From positions 566,154 to 630,153 of the forward strand of contig NZ_ML137196.1 of NCBI RefSeq assembly GCF_004011805.1: a stretch of 64,000 bases of DNA, given 5' to 3'. This DNA comes from Piscinibacter defluvii (GTDB taxonomy: Bacteria > Pseudomonadota > Gammaproteobacteria > Burkholderiales > Burkholderiaceae_C). Below are positions 13,595 to 22,108 of the stretch, one piece after another (within the stretch, counting starts at the first letter, position 1; each line of letters begins with the position of its first letter). The notes below the pieces were generated by a model, which made no database searches, had not been told where the DNA came from, and worked only from the letters and a program-made list of their open reading frames with translations. The position numbers were made by a program, and so were the translations under genes.

Positions 13595-14460
13595 CCCGTC
13601 CACGCATTGCGCTGGTGCTCGGCAGCGGCGGGGTGCGCAGCGTGGCCGCGGTGGCCATCGCCGACGTGCTGACACGCGCGGGCCTGCGGCCGGACGTGGT
13701 GGTGGGCTGCAGCTCGGGCGCGCTGTTCGGCGCCACCATCGCGGCGCAGATGCCCGCCGAGGAGGCGCTGGCACGTGCGCGCACGCTCTGGTCGCCCGAG
13801 CTGACCGGCCAGCGCCGCTGGCGCGCCTATGCGCAGCTGGTGGCGCCGCGGCTGCTCGGCTTCCCGCGCGACTTCGCGCTGCGCGACGACCGGCTGATCG
13901 CCCGGCGCCTGGCGCAGGCCTTCGGCGAGCGCCGCATCGAGCAGCTGCCGCTGGCGCTGCGCGTGGCCGTCACCGAGGCCGCGAGCGGCGCCTCCACCGT
14001 GCTCGCCGAGGGCCCGCTGGTGGACGCGCTGCGCGCCAGCATGGCGGTGCCCTTCCTGTTCCCGAGCGTCGAGCTGGGAGGGCGGCGCCTGGTCGACGGC
14101 GTGATCTCCGATCCGCTGCCGATCGGCGCGGCGGCCGACGCGCAGCTGGTCGTCACGCTCGGCTTCCGCGGCAGCATGCCGCGCCGTGTGGACCGCGCTT
14201 CGCGCCTGCTGGCGCAGGTCAGCACGGCGCTGACCAACAACCTGCAGCAGGCCCGGCTGGAGGCGGCGCGCGCCGCCGGGCAACCCATCGTGGCACTCGA
14301 GCTGCCGCTGGCGCGCCATGTCGGGCTGTGGGAGACCGCGGCGCTGCCCGAGTGCTACGAGGCCGGCCTGCAGGCCACGCGTCGCGCGCTGCCGCAGATC
14401 CAGGCGCTGCTGGAGCGCTCGCCCCACGCAGAACCGCCGCCGATCCGGACACGCCACTGA
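13591..14460 (+). CDS. Patatin-like phospholipase family protein
   Basis: A serine lipid hydrolase of 289 residues related to RssA/YchK. The Gly-rich oxyanion motif GSGGVRS is at 11-17, the nucleophile elbow GCSSG at 39-43 gives S41, and the dyad Asp is D169 in VDGVISDPLP. The third residue of the usual DG[GA] is Val here. The substrate is likely a membrane lipid or acyl ester; location is cytosolic or peripheral (no signal peptide). It is coupled by ATGA to the acetyltransferase gene, a lipid-acyl pairing of unknown purpose. The start is set by that overlap. Confidence 0.86.
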   Translation: MTRPRIALVLGSGGVRSVAAVAIADVLTRAGLRPDVVVGCSSGALFGATIAAQMPAEEALARARTLWSPELTGQRRWRAYAQLVAPRLLGFPRDFALRDDRLIARRLAQAFGERRIEQLPLALRVAVTEAASGASTVLAEGPLVDALRASMAVPFLFPSVELGGRRLVDGVISDPLPIGAAADAQLVVTLGFRGSMPRRVDRASRLLAQVSTALTNNLQQARLEAARAAGQPIVALELPLARHVGLWETAALPECYEAGLQATRRALPQIQALLERSPHAEPPPIRTRH

Positions 14461-14500
14461 GAGGGGCCCGGCCATGGGTGCATCGCGGGGCGCGGCGCGC

Positions 14501-14506
14501 TATTCT
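14501..14506 (+). promoter_or_regulatory. Putative -10 hexamer TATTCT of the ECF gene (leaderless)
   Basis: TATTCT ends 7 bases before the ATG at 14514 and no ribosome site separates them, so the mRNA probably begins at the start codon. The -35 region is weak. Confidence 0.4.
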
Positions 14507-14513
14507 CGATGGA

Positions 14514-15056
14514 ATGTCTCCCGCCGACCCCACCTCGCCGCCGACGCCGGAATCGGTGCAGGCGCTCTTCCCGGCGCTGTACGCGGAGCTGCGCCGCCTG
14601 GCGCGCTCGCGCCTGGCCTCGGGCGGCCGCCACACGCTGCTGGACACCTCGGCCCTGGTGCACGAGGCCTTCCTGCGCATGCAGCGCAACGGCGAGCTGG
14701 CACTGAAGGACCGCGAGCATTTCCTCGCCTACGCCGCCACCACGATGCGCTCGATCGTGATCGACTTCGTGCGCCGGCGCAGCGCCGAGCGGCGCGGCGG
14801 CGACGTCGAGCACGTGACGCTGGACACCCGCGCGGCCGAGTCGCTCGGCTCCTCCGACGAGGAGATCCTCGCGGTGCACGACGCGCTGGAGACGCTGGCG
14901 CAGGTCGACCCGCGCCTGGTGCGGGTGGTCGAGATGCGCTATTTCGCCGGGCTGACCGATGTCGAGATCGGCAGCGCGCTGGGCGTGACCGACCGCACCG
15001 TGCGGCGCGACTGGGAGCGCGCCCGGCTGCTGCTGGCGCAGATGCTCGGGCGCTGA
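14514..15056 (+). CDS. ECF-type RNA polymerase sigma factor linked to Ser/Thr kinases
   Basis: A 180-residue sigma-70 family protein of the class that sits next to serine/threonine kinases (the ECF43-like, TIGR02999-type group, by recognition). Region 2 covers about 15-95 (ALYAELRRLARSRL, VHEAFLRMQ, FLAYAATTMRSIVIDFVRRR), and region 4 covers about 115-178 with a HTH in FAGLTDVEIGSALGVTDRTV. No anti-sigma factor gene is nearby. The next gene, 20 bases on, is a kinase, so activity is probably controlled by phosphorylation rather than by a membrane anti-sigma factor. The ATG has a -10-like TATTCT 7 bases ahead and no ribosome site. Confidence 0.87.
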   Translation: MSPADPTSPPTPESVQALFPALYAELRRLARSRLASGGRHTLLDTSALVHEAFLRMQRNGELALKDREHFLAYAATTMRSIVIDFVRRRSAERRGGDVEHVTLDTRAAESLGSSDEEILAVHDALETLAQVDPRLVRVVEMRYFAGLTDVEIGSALGVTDRTVRRDWERARLLLAQMLGR

Positions 15057-15076
15057 GCCTGGCCTGAGGCGCACGC

Positions 15077-17719
15077 ATGGCCGCGTCGCCGCCCGATGCC
15101 GAGCGCCTGAAGCGTGTCAACACGCTGCTCGAGCAGGCGCTCGCGCTGCCCGAGGGCGAGCGTGAGGCCTGGCTGGCGGCGCTGCCGGCCCGGCATGCCG
15201 ACCTGCTGCCGATGCTGCGCGCCCTGCTGGCGCGCGCCGCGATCGAGACCGACGACTTCCTGGCCCAGCCGCTGCGCCTCGGGATCGACGAGCTCGACGA
15301 CCCCGACGAGCCGGCCGACCGCGCCGGCGACCTGATCGGCCCCTACCGCCTGCTGCGCGAGCTCGGCGCCGGCGGCATGGCCAGCGTCTGGCTGGCCGAG
15401 CGCACCGACGGCAGCCTGCAGCGCCAGGAGGCGCTCAAGCTGCCGCGCGCCGGCTGGGCGCCCGGGCTAGCGCGGCGCATGGCGCGCGAGCGCGACATCC
15501 TCGCCACGCTCGAGCACCCGCGCATCGCCCGGCTCTACGACGCCGGCGTCACGCCCGCGGGCCGGCCCTGGCTGGCGATGGAGCGGGTCGACGGCCAGGC
15601 GATCGACGCCTACTGCGACGCACGGCGGCTCGACGTCGCGGCGCGCGTGCGCCTCGTGCTGCAGGTGGCCGACGCGGTGGCGCATGCGCATGCCCGGCTG
15701 GTGGTGCACCGCGACCTGAAGCCGAGCAACATCCTGGTCGACGCGCAGGGCGAGGTGCGGCTGCTCGACTTCGGTGTCGCCAAGCTGCTCGAGCACGACA
15801 GCGCCCCGGGCCTGACCCGGCTGCTCGGCCGCGCGGTGACGCCCGAGTACGCGGCGCCGGAGCAGCTCGCCGGCCGGCCGGTCGGCGTGGCGGCCGACGT
15901 GTACGCGCTCGGCGTCGTGCTCTACGAGCTGCTGGCCGGGCAGCGTCCGCCGCCCGGGCCGGCCCGGGCCGAGGCCGAGCTCGCGCCGCCGAGCACCCGC
16001 GTGGCGGCCGACCGGCGCCGCGCCCGTGCGCTGCGCGGCGACCTCGACACCATCGTGCTGAAGGCGCTGCGCAAGGACCCGGCAGAACGCTACCCGAGCG
16101 TCGAGGCGCTGGCCGCCGACCTGGAGCGCCACCTGCGCGGCGAACCGGTGCGCGCGCGGCCCGACGGCCTGGCCTACCGCGCCGCCAAGTTCGCGCGCCG
16201 GCACCGCTGGGGCGTGGTCGCGACCGTGGCCTTCACGACGCTGCTGGCCGTGGCGCTCGGCGTCTCGCTGTGGCAGGCGCGGGCCATCGAGCGCGAGCGC
16301 GACCGCGCCGACGTCGAGCTGCAGCAGAGCCAGGCCGCGCTCGAGTTCTTCAACACCCTGCTGACCGAGCATGCCGACGAGGCGCAGACCGCCGCGCTGC
16401 GCCGGCTGCTGGCCGGCGGCGAGCGCGTGGCCGGCGAGCTGTTCCGCGGCGCGCCGGCCAAGGAGGCACTGGCGCTGATGATGCTGGCCGAGTACCACGG
16501 CCACTTCGGCGACATGGCCACGCTCGAGCCGCTGCTGCGGCGTGCCGCGCAGCGGGCCGCGGTGGCGGGCGATGCCGACCTGCAGGCCAACATCGAGTGC
16601 GTGCTCGGCCGCACGCTGAGCGAATCGGGCCGCCCCGGCGAGGCGGCTCCGCTACTCGACCGCTGGCTGGTCGCGGCGGCGATCGGCCCGGAGACCCGCG
16701 CCAGCTGCTTCGCGGCGCGCGGCTTCCTGGCGCGCCAGTCCTCCGACGCGGCCGGCGCGCTGCGCTACGCCCAGGGCGCCTACGACAACCTGGCCCGGGT
16801 GCGGCGCGCGCCGGTGTGGCTGCAGGCCGAGGTGCGCAGCGACCTGGGCCACGCGCTGATCCTGCACGGGCGCTACGACGAGGCCGAGCCGCAGTTGCAG
16901 GCGGCGCTGGAGCAGCTCGCCGCGGTCGGCCGTGCCGACGGCACCGGCGCGCACAACGCGCGCATCCGCCTGGCGCGGCTGAACTTCGGCGCCGGGCTGC
17001 CGCGCCGCGGCGTCGTGCTGCTCGAGGAGGTGGCCGCGGCCTACCGGCGGCTCGACGGGCCGCAGCAGCCGCTGCCGCCGGTGATCGCCGACAACCTCGC
17101 GCTCGGCCACAAGCTGGCCGGCGAGCTCGACGCCGCCGCGCGCCGCTACGAGGAGGCGCTGGCCTCGGCGCGCCAGGCGGGCAACCAGGCGGTGGTGGTG
17201 AGCGCGCTGGTCGGCCTGGCCAGCCTGCGCCGCCAGCAGGGCGACCGGGACGGCGCGCGCGGCCTGCTGCAGCAGGCCGGCCAGGCGATGGGCGAGCAGG
17301 TGCCGCCGGGCAACCCGGCCGACCTGCGCCGCCTGCTCGCCCTCGGCCGCCTGCAGCTCGACCAGGGCGAGCCAGCCGCGGCGCGCGACACCGCGCAGCG
17401 CCTGCTCGGTCTGCTGGACGAACGCGGGCTGGTCGACCTGAACCGCATCGCCGCGCTGTGCCTGCGCGGCGATGCGGCGCGCGCCGCGGGCGACCGGGAC
17501 GGCGCGCGCCACTGGCTCGACCAGTGCCTCGCGCAGGCGCAGCGGCTGCAGGGCCGGCGGCCGCATTCGCTGCACACCGGGCTGGCCTGGCGCGCGCTCG
17601 CCGCACTCGAGCGCGACGAGGGCCGCGTCGATGCGGCGGCGGCGGCGCAGGCGCAGGCCGAGGCCCATCTGCAGGCCACCCTGGCCCCCGGGGCCGCGCT
17701 CGCGGCCGCGCGGCCCTGA
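15077..17719 (+). CDS. Membrane Ser/Thr protein kinase with periplasmic TPR region (first of tandem pair)
   Basis: An 880-residue receptor kinase. Residues 1-85 are a helical N-terminal region, and 90-355 form a eukaryotic-like kinase with the Gly loop GAGGMASVW (98-106), K121, HRDLKPSN (211-218, base D213), DFG (231-233) and APE-like AAPEQ. One membrane helix lies at about 378-399, followed by a C-terminal half of TPR-like helical pairs (about 440-870). All catalytic residues are present. The kinase is cytosolic and the TPR part is probably periplasmic. It follows the ECF sigma gene by 20 bases and precedes a paralogue by 20 bases; the three genes form an operon in which the kinases may control the sigma factor. 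Confidence 0.9.
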   Translation: MAASPPDAERLKRVNTLLEQALALPEGEREAWLAALPARHADLLPMLRALLARAAIETDDFLAQPLRLGIDELDDPDEPADRAGDLIGPYRLLRELGAGGMASVWLAERTDGSLQRQEALKLPRAGWAPGLARRMARERDILATLEHPRIARLYDAGVTPAGRPWLAMERVDGQAIDAYCDARRLDVAARVRLVLQVADAVAHAHARLVVHRDLKPSNILVDAQGEVRLLDFGVAKLLEHDSAPGLTRLLGRAVTPEYAAPEQLAGRPVGVAADVYALGVVLYELLAGQRPPPGPARAEAELAPPSTRVAADRRRARALRGDLDTIVLKALRKDPAERYPSVEALAADLERHLRGEPVRARPDGLAYRAAKFARRHRWGVVATVAFTTLLAVALGVSLWQARAIERERDRADVELQQSQAALEFFNTLLTEHADEAQTAALRRLLAGGERVAGELFRGAPAKEALALMMLAEYHGHFGDMATLEPLLRRAAQRAAVAGDADLQANIECVLGRTLSESGRPGEAAPLLDRWLVAAAIGPETRASCFAARGFLARQSSDAAGALRYAQGAYDNLARVRRAPVWLQAEVRSDLGHALILHGRYDEAEPQLQAALEQLAAVGRADGTGAHNARIRLARLNFGAGLPRRGVVLLEEVAAAYRRLDGPQQPLPPVIADNLALGHKLAGELDAAARRYEEALASARQAGNQAVVVSALVGLASLRRQQGDRDGARGLLQQAGQAMGEQVPPGNPADLRRLLALGRLQLDQGEPAAARDTAQRLLGLLDERGLVDLNRIAALCLRGDAARAAGDRDGARHWLDQCLAQAQRLQGRRPHSLHTGLAWRALAALERDEGRVDAAAAAQAQAEAHLQATLAPGAALAAARP

Positions 17720-17739
17720 CGCCGCGTCGCAGCACCGCC

Positions 17740-20448
17740 ATGACCGCCACCCCCGACGCCGAACGCCTGAAGCGCGTCAACCGCCTGCTCGACGAGGCGC
17801 TCGCGCTGGCGCCGGCCGAGCGTGTTGCCTGGCTCGAGCGCCTGCCGGCCGAGCAGGCCGACCTGCGGCCGCTGCTGGGCGCACTGCTGTCGCGCGCCGG
17901 GGTCGAGACCGACACCTTCCTGCAGCGGCCGCTGCGCCTGGACCTGCCCGCGCTGGACGCCGCCGAGGCGGACGAGGACCGCCCCGGCGACGTGATCGGC
18001 CCGTACCGGCTGCTGCGCCCGCTCGGCGCCGGCGGCATGTCCACGGTGTGGGTGGCCGAGCGCATCGACGGCAGCCTGCAGCGCCAGGAGGCGCTCAAGC
18101 TGCCGGCCAGGCTGTGGGCGCCGGGGCTGGCGCGGCGCATGGTGGCCGAGCGCGACATCCTGGCCGGGCTCGAGCACCCGCACATCGCGCGGCTCTACGA
18201 CGCCGGCATCACGCCGGCCGGGCGGCCCTGGCTGGCGATGGAGCTGGTCGACGGCGAGCCGATCGACCGCCACTGCGCGACCCACCGGATCGACCTGCGC
18301 GCCCGCCTGCGCCTGGTGCTACAGGTGGCCGACGCGGTGGCCCATGCGCACGCCCGGCTGGTGGTGCATCGCGACCTCAAACCGAGCAACATCCTCGTCA
18401 CCCCGGCCGGCGAGGTGCGCCTGCTCGACTTCGGCGTGGCCAAGCTGCTTGCCCCGGACGACGCCGCCGCGCCGGCCGGCGGCGCCGACCTGACGCGCCT
18501 GCTCGGCCGCCCGGTCACGCCCGACTACGCCGCGCCGGAGCAGGTGGCCGGCCGCCCGGTGGGCGTGGCCGCCGACGTCTACTCGCTCGGCGTGGTGCTG
18601 TACGAGCTGCTCACCGGGCAGCGGCCGTACCGCATCGCGCACGTGCCGGCGGCCGCGCTCGAACGGGCGGTGCTCGAGGCCGAGGTGCCGCCGGCCAGCA
18701 GCCGCGCCGCCGACCGCGCGACAGCGCGTGCGCTGCGCGGCGACCTCGACACCATCCTGGCCAAGGCGCTGAAGAAGGCGCCCGCCGAGCGCTACCTCAG
18801 CATCGAGGCCTTCGCCGCCGACCTGCAGCGCCACCTGGCCGGCGAGCCGGTGCAGGCACGGCCCGACTCGCTCGCCTATCGCGGCGCCAAGTGGCTGCGC
18901 CGGCACCGCGTCGTCGCGCTCGCCGGGCTGTTCGTCGCGCTGGCCATCGCGGCCGGCGTGGCCGGCACGCTGAGCCAGGCGCGCCGCGCCCAGGTGCAGG
19001 CACAGGAGGCCCAGGCGCAGCGCGACCGTGCGCTGCAGGAGCTGGCCTATGCGGAATCGGCCGACGAGCTGATGCGCTTCCTGCTCAGCGAGGGTGCGGA
19101 GAGGCCCTTCACCACGCGCGAGCTGCTGCAGCGTGCGCAGGCACAGGTCGAGCGCCAGTTCGCCGACGATCCGCGGCTGCGCGCCCGCCTGCTGCTGATG
19201 CTGGCCGACCTGCACGGCGAGATGGACGACTTCCGCAGTGCCGAGCGGCTGCTCGAGCAGGCCCGCGCCGCCAGCACCGACGCGGAGGTGCGCGCTCAGG
19301 TCGACTGCACGCTGGCCGGGCTGCTGGCGGCCACCAGCCGCATCGACGCGGCACGCGCGCTGTTCGAGCGCACCGTCGCCGCGCTGCCCGCAGCGTCGAT
19401 CGGCTACGACCCGGCGCGCCTGACCTGCTGGCAGCAGCGCACCATCCTGCATGCCCAGAGCGGCGACGCCGCCGCCGCGCTGGCCGACGCCGAGGCCGCG
19501 CTGGCACTGATCGGCCCGCAGCCGCGGCCCGGGCTGCGCACCGTCACGATCTTCCTGCACACCTCGGTGGGCGATGCGCAGGCCCTGCTGGGTCGGCCGC
19601 AGGAAGCGATCGCGGCCTACGAACGCGCGATCGCCGAGTTCGAGCGCATCGGCCGCGGCAACACCACCGCGGCGGCGACGCTGGCCAACAACCTCGGCGT
19701 GCACCTGGCGCGCGCCGGCCAGCCGGGCCGCGCCGCGCAGGTCTACGCCCGCGCGCTGGCGGCCGAGCGGCCGCGCAGCCGCGGGCGCGACGCCGCGCTG
19801 CTGACCAACGCCGGGCGCAACCTGGTCGAGCTCGGCCGCGCCGACGAGGCCGTGCCGCTGCTGCGCGAGGCGCTGGCGCAGCACCAGGCCAAGGGCGACA
19901 CCCGCGGCGCGGCCTTCGCGCAGCTCGGGCTCGCCTCGGCCGACTGCAGCGCCCTCGCGCCGGCGCGCTGCGAGGCCGCGCTGGCCGAGGCCGAGCGGGC
20001 CCTGCGCCAGGCGGTCGCGCCGGGGCACCCGGTGCTGGCCGGCCTGCCGCTGATCGCCGCACGGGCTGCGCTGGCGCAGGGTGACGCGGCGCGCGCGCGC
20101 CGGCTGGCCGATCCGCTGGCCGGGCTCACCCCCACCGGCCGCGACCAGGCGCTCGCGCTGACGCTGCTGGCGCGCGCCGACCTGGCGCTGGGCGACGGCG
20201 ACACTGCACGCCGCCACGCCGATGCGGCGGTCGCCGCAGCGCGCGCCGCGGCGCGCGGATTCGCGCACACCGAGGCGCTCGGCCAGGCCCTGCTCGCGCA
20301 GGCGCTGGCGCGCCGTGCGACGCAGGACGCCGCCGGCGCGCGCGACAGCGTTGCGGCCGCCCTCGCCCAGCTCGAGGACAGCGCCGGCGTCGATGCCGCA
20401 GCCACCCGCGAGGCGCGGGCGCTGCGCGAGGCGCTCAGTACAGGGTGA
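17740..20448 (+). CDS. Membrane Ser/Thr protein kinase with TPR region (second of tandem pair)
   Basis: A 902-residue paralogue of the preceding kinase. The first 250 residues are almost colinear with it (PDAERLKRVN, DGSLQRQEALKLP, RLVVHRDLKPSNIL), while the C-terminal TPR half is much more diverged, so the sensor parts have probably separated in specificity. Active-site residues are K120, D212 and DFG at 230-232, all intact. The membrane helix is at about 388-407 (VVALAGLFVALAIAAGVAG). TPR-like repeats occupy about 450-890 (for example PQEAIAAYERAIAEFERIG). The pair arose by tandem duplication. The last 14 bases overlap the convergent RTX gene. Confidence 0.9.
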   Translation: MTATPDAERLKRVNRLLDEALALAPAERVAWLERLPAEQADLRPLLGALLSRAGVETDTFLQRPLRLDLPALDAAEADEDRPGDVIGPYRLLRPLGAGGMSTVWVAERIDGSLQRQEALKLPARLWAPGLARRMVAERDILAGLEHPHIARLYDAGITPAGRPWLAMELVDGEPIDRHCATHRIDLRARLRLVLQVADAVAHAHARLVVHRDLKPSNILVTPAGEVRLLDFGVAKLLAPDDAAAPAGGADLTRLLGRPVTPDYAAPEQVAGRPVGVAADVYSLGVVLYELLTGQRPYRIAHVPAAALERAVLEAEVPPASSRAADRATARALRGDLDTILAKALKKAPAERYLSIEAFAADLQRHLAGEPVQARPDSLAYRGAKWLRRHRVVALAGLFVALAIAAGVAGTLSQARRAQVQAQEAQAQRDRALQELAYAESADELMRFLLSEGAERPFTTRELLQRAQAQVERQFADDPRLRARLLLMLADLHGEMDDFRSAERLLEQARAASTDAEVRAQVDCTLAGLLAATSRIDAARALFERTVAALPAASIGYDPARLTCWQQRTILHAQSGDAAAALADAEAALALIGPQPRPGLRTVTIFLHTSVGDAQALLGRPQEAIAAYERAIAEFERIGRGNTTAAATLANNLGVHLARAGQPGRAAQVYARALAAERPRSRGRDAALLTNAGRNLVELGRADEAVPLLREALAQHQAKGDTRGAAFAQLGLASADCSALAPARCEAALAEAERALRQAVAPGHPVLAGLPLIAARAALAQGDAARARRLADPLAGLTPTGRDQALALTLLARADLALGDGDTARRHADAAVAAARAAARGFAHTEALGQALLAQALARRATQDAAGARDSVAAALAQLEDSAGVDAAATREARALREALSTG

Positions 20449-22000
20449 AGTCCGAGGCCGAGAGCGAGGCCGACCCTCCGGTGATGAAGTTGCTGATCGA
20501 GGCGAACAGGATGCTGTCGCCGGCGACGTTGTCGGTCGGGTTGTAGAACAGGTCGCCGGAGGAGGTGTCGAGGTAGACGCCGATCCCGTCGTTCTCGTTG
20601 TTGCCGTCCACATCGACGCCTTCGGCGTACTGGTCGAGCGTGCCGCCGGTCACGCTGAGGCCCACGAAGAACGCATCGTCGAGGTACAACTCGTCGTCCA
20701 CACCGTCGGCAGTGTTGAAGGTGGCGACCTCGATCTTGTCCCAGTTGTCCACCGCGGCCGGGTCGGTGCTGAAGTAGAAGCGGTCCTCGACGCCATCGTC
20801 GACGCCCGGCACGTCGTCCACCGCGCGCAGGGTGTCGTTGCCCAGGCTGCCGTAGAGCCTGTCCGCGCCGTTGCCCCCCTGGACGGTGTCGTCGCCACCC
20901 TTGCCGATCAGCGTGTCGTTGCCGTTCATGCCCTTCAGCAGGTTGTCCGCGCTGTTGCCGTTGATGGTGTTGTTCAGCGTGTTGCCGGTGCCGTTGATCG
21001 CCGCCGTGCCGTTCAGCGTGAGCTTCTCGACGTTGACCCTGAGCGTGTGGGTGACGGTCGAATACACCAGGTCGGTGCCGGAGGCGGCGTTCTCGGTGAC
21101 CACGTCGCCGGCGTTGTCGACGTAGTAGGTGTCGTTGCCGGTGCTGCCCTCCATCGTGTCGGCGCCGGCCTTGCCGTCGAGCACGTTGGCGCCCACGTTG
21201 CCCTTGATCAGGTTGGCCGAGCCGTTGCCGGTGCCGTTCAGGTTGCCGATGCCGGTCAGCGTGAGGTTCTCGACGTTGCTGTCCAGCGTCTCGCTGATGC
21301 TGGCATAGACGGTGTCGATGCCCGGCGGCTGCACCGAGACGATGGCCGAGGCCTCGACGACCACGTCGCCCACGTCGTCGACCCAGTAGGTGTCGTCACC
21401 GGCACCGCCGGTCATCGAATCGTTGCCCTCGTTGCCGAAGAAGGTGTCTTCGCCGTCGCCGCCGAGCATGGTGTCGTTGCCATCATCGCCCCAGAGGCTG
21501 TCGTCGTCGTCGCCGCCCTCCATCGAGTCGTTGCCCTCGCCGCCGAACAGCCAGTCGGCACCGTCGTTGCCGAGCAGCGTGTCGGCGCCGTCCAGGCCGT
21601 ACAGGTAGTTGTCGTTCGAGTTGCCGGTGATCGTGTTGTCCAGCGCGTTGCCGGTGCCGACCACGGCCGTCGGCGCGCCCAGGCTGAACGCGAGGGTGAC
21701 CGTGCCGTTGGCGTTCAGGATGCCGGAGCGGTCCTGCTCCTGCAGCACGAGCTTCTCGACGTTGTCGGTCAGCGTGTAGCTGAAGATCTGCGACACCACG
21801 GTGTCGACGCCCGAGGACGGGGCGTCGTCCTCGAACACGACGTCGCCGATCGAATTGACGTTGTAGGTGTCGTCGCCGTTGACGCCGGCCATCGTGTCGT
21901 CACCGGCCAGCCAGCCGGAGTTCAGCACGTCGTTCGGGAGCAGGGGATCGCGGTCTCCGAGCAGGAAGTTGCTGCTGCCGGTGCCGATGATGTTGGCCAT
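20435..22000 (-). CDS. RTX (haemolysin-type) calcium-binding repeat protein, type I secretion substrate
   Basis: A 521-residue acidic, Asn/Asp/Gly-rich protein. Nonapeptide GGxGxDxL-type repeats occur in two blocks: about 120-200 (GLDGADTLLGNDGADWLFGG) and about 355-395 (NGNDTLIGKGGDDTVQGG). Between them lie DNVEKLVL/SNVENLTL-type segments common in secreted RTX proteins. There is no N-terminal signal peptide, and the C-terminus ends in FTLY, as expected for a type I secretion signal. No catalytic domain is visible, so it may be a surface or adhesive protein. The ABC and HlyD exporters are immediately upstream on the same strand. ATG 22000 has GGAGA upstream; the longer reading frame has no ribosome site. 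The gene is noticeably less GC-extreme in codon choice because of its Asn/Asp content. Confidence 0.88.
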   Translation of the reverse strand: MANIIGTGSSNFLLGDRDPLLPNDVLNSGWLAGDDTMAGVNGDDTYNVNSIGDVVFEDDAPSSGVDTVVSQIFSYTLTDNVEKLVLQEQDRSGILNANGTVTLAFSLGAPTAVVGTGNALDNTITGNSNDNYLYGLDGADTLLGNDGADWLFGGEGNDSMEGGDDDDSLWGDDGNDTMLGGDGEDTFFGNEGNDSMTGGAGDDTYWVDDVGDVVVEASAIVSVQPPGIDTVYASISETLDSNVENLTLTGIGNLNGTGNGSANLIKGNVGANVLDGKAGADTMEGSTGNDTYYVDNAGDVVTENAASGTDLVYSTVTHTLRVNVEKLTLNGTAAINGTGNTLNNTINGNSADNLLKGMNGNDTLIGKGGDDTVQGGNGADRLYGSLGNDTLRAVDDVPGVDDGVEDRFYFSTDPAAVDNWDKIEVATFNTADGVDDELYLDDAFFVGLSVTGGTLDQYAEGVDVDGNNENDGIGVYLDTSSGDLFYNPTDNVAGDSILFASISNFITGGSASLSASDFTLY

Positions 22001-22041
22001 GATGCTTTCTCCAATGAGTTGACAGGGTGTGAAGGAAGGTT

Positions 22042-22094
22042 CGGGCACGCTCGATCGCAGGAGAGGGAAGCGGCCGCGTGCCCGGCCGGCCGCT
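22042..22094 (-). promoter_or_regulatory. Potential pseudoknot or alternative hairpins between hlyD-like and RTX genes
   Basis: AGCGGCCG (22069-22076) pairs with CGGCCGCT (22087-22094) around a 10-base loop, and that loop region (22076-22084) is perfectly complementary to CGGGCACGC (22042-22050). The same RNA can therefore form either stem, or both as an H-type pseudoknot. It lies in the 108-base leader between the exporter genes and the RTX start at 22000, a place where expression of substrate and exporter could be set apart. Confidence 0.5.
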
Positions 22095-22108
22095 CCTCGA
22101 CGGGAAAC

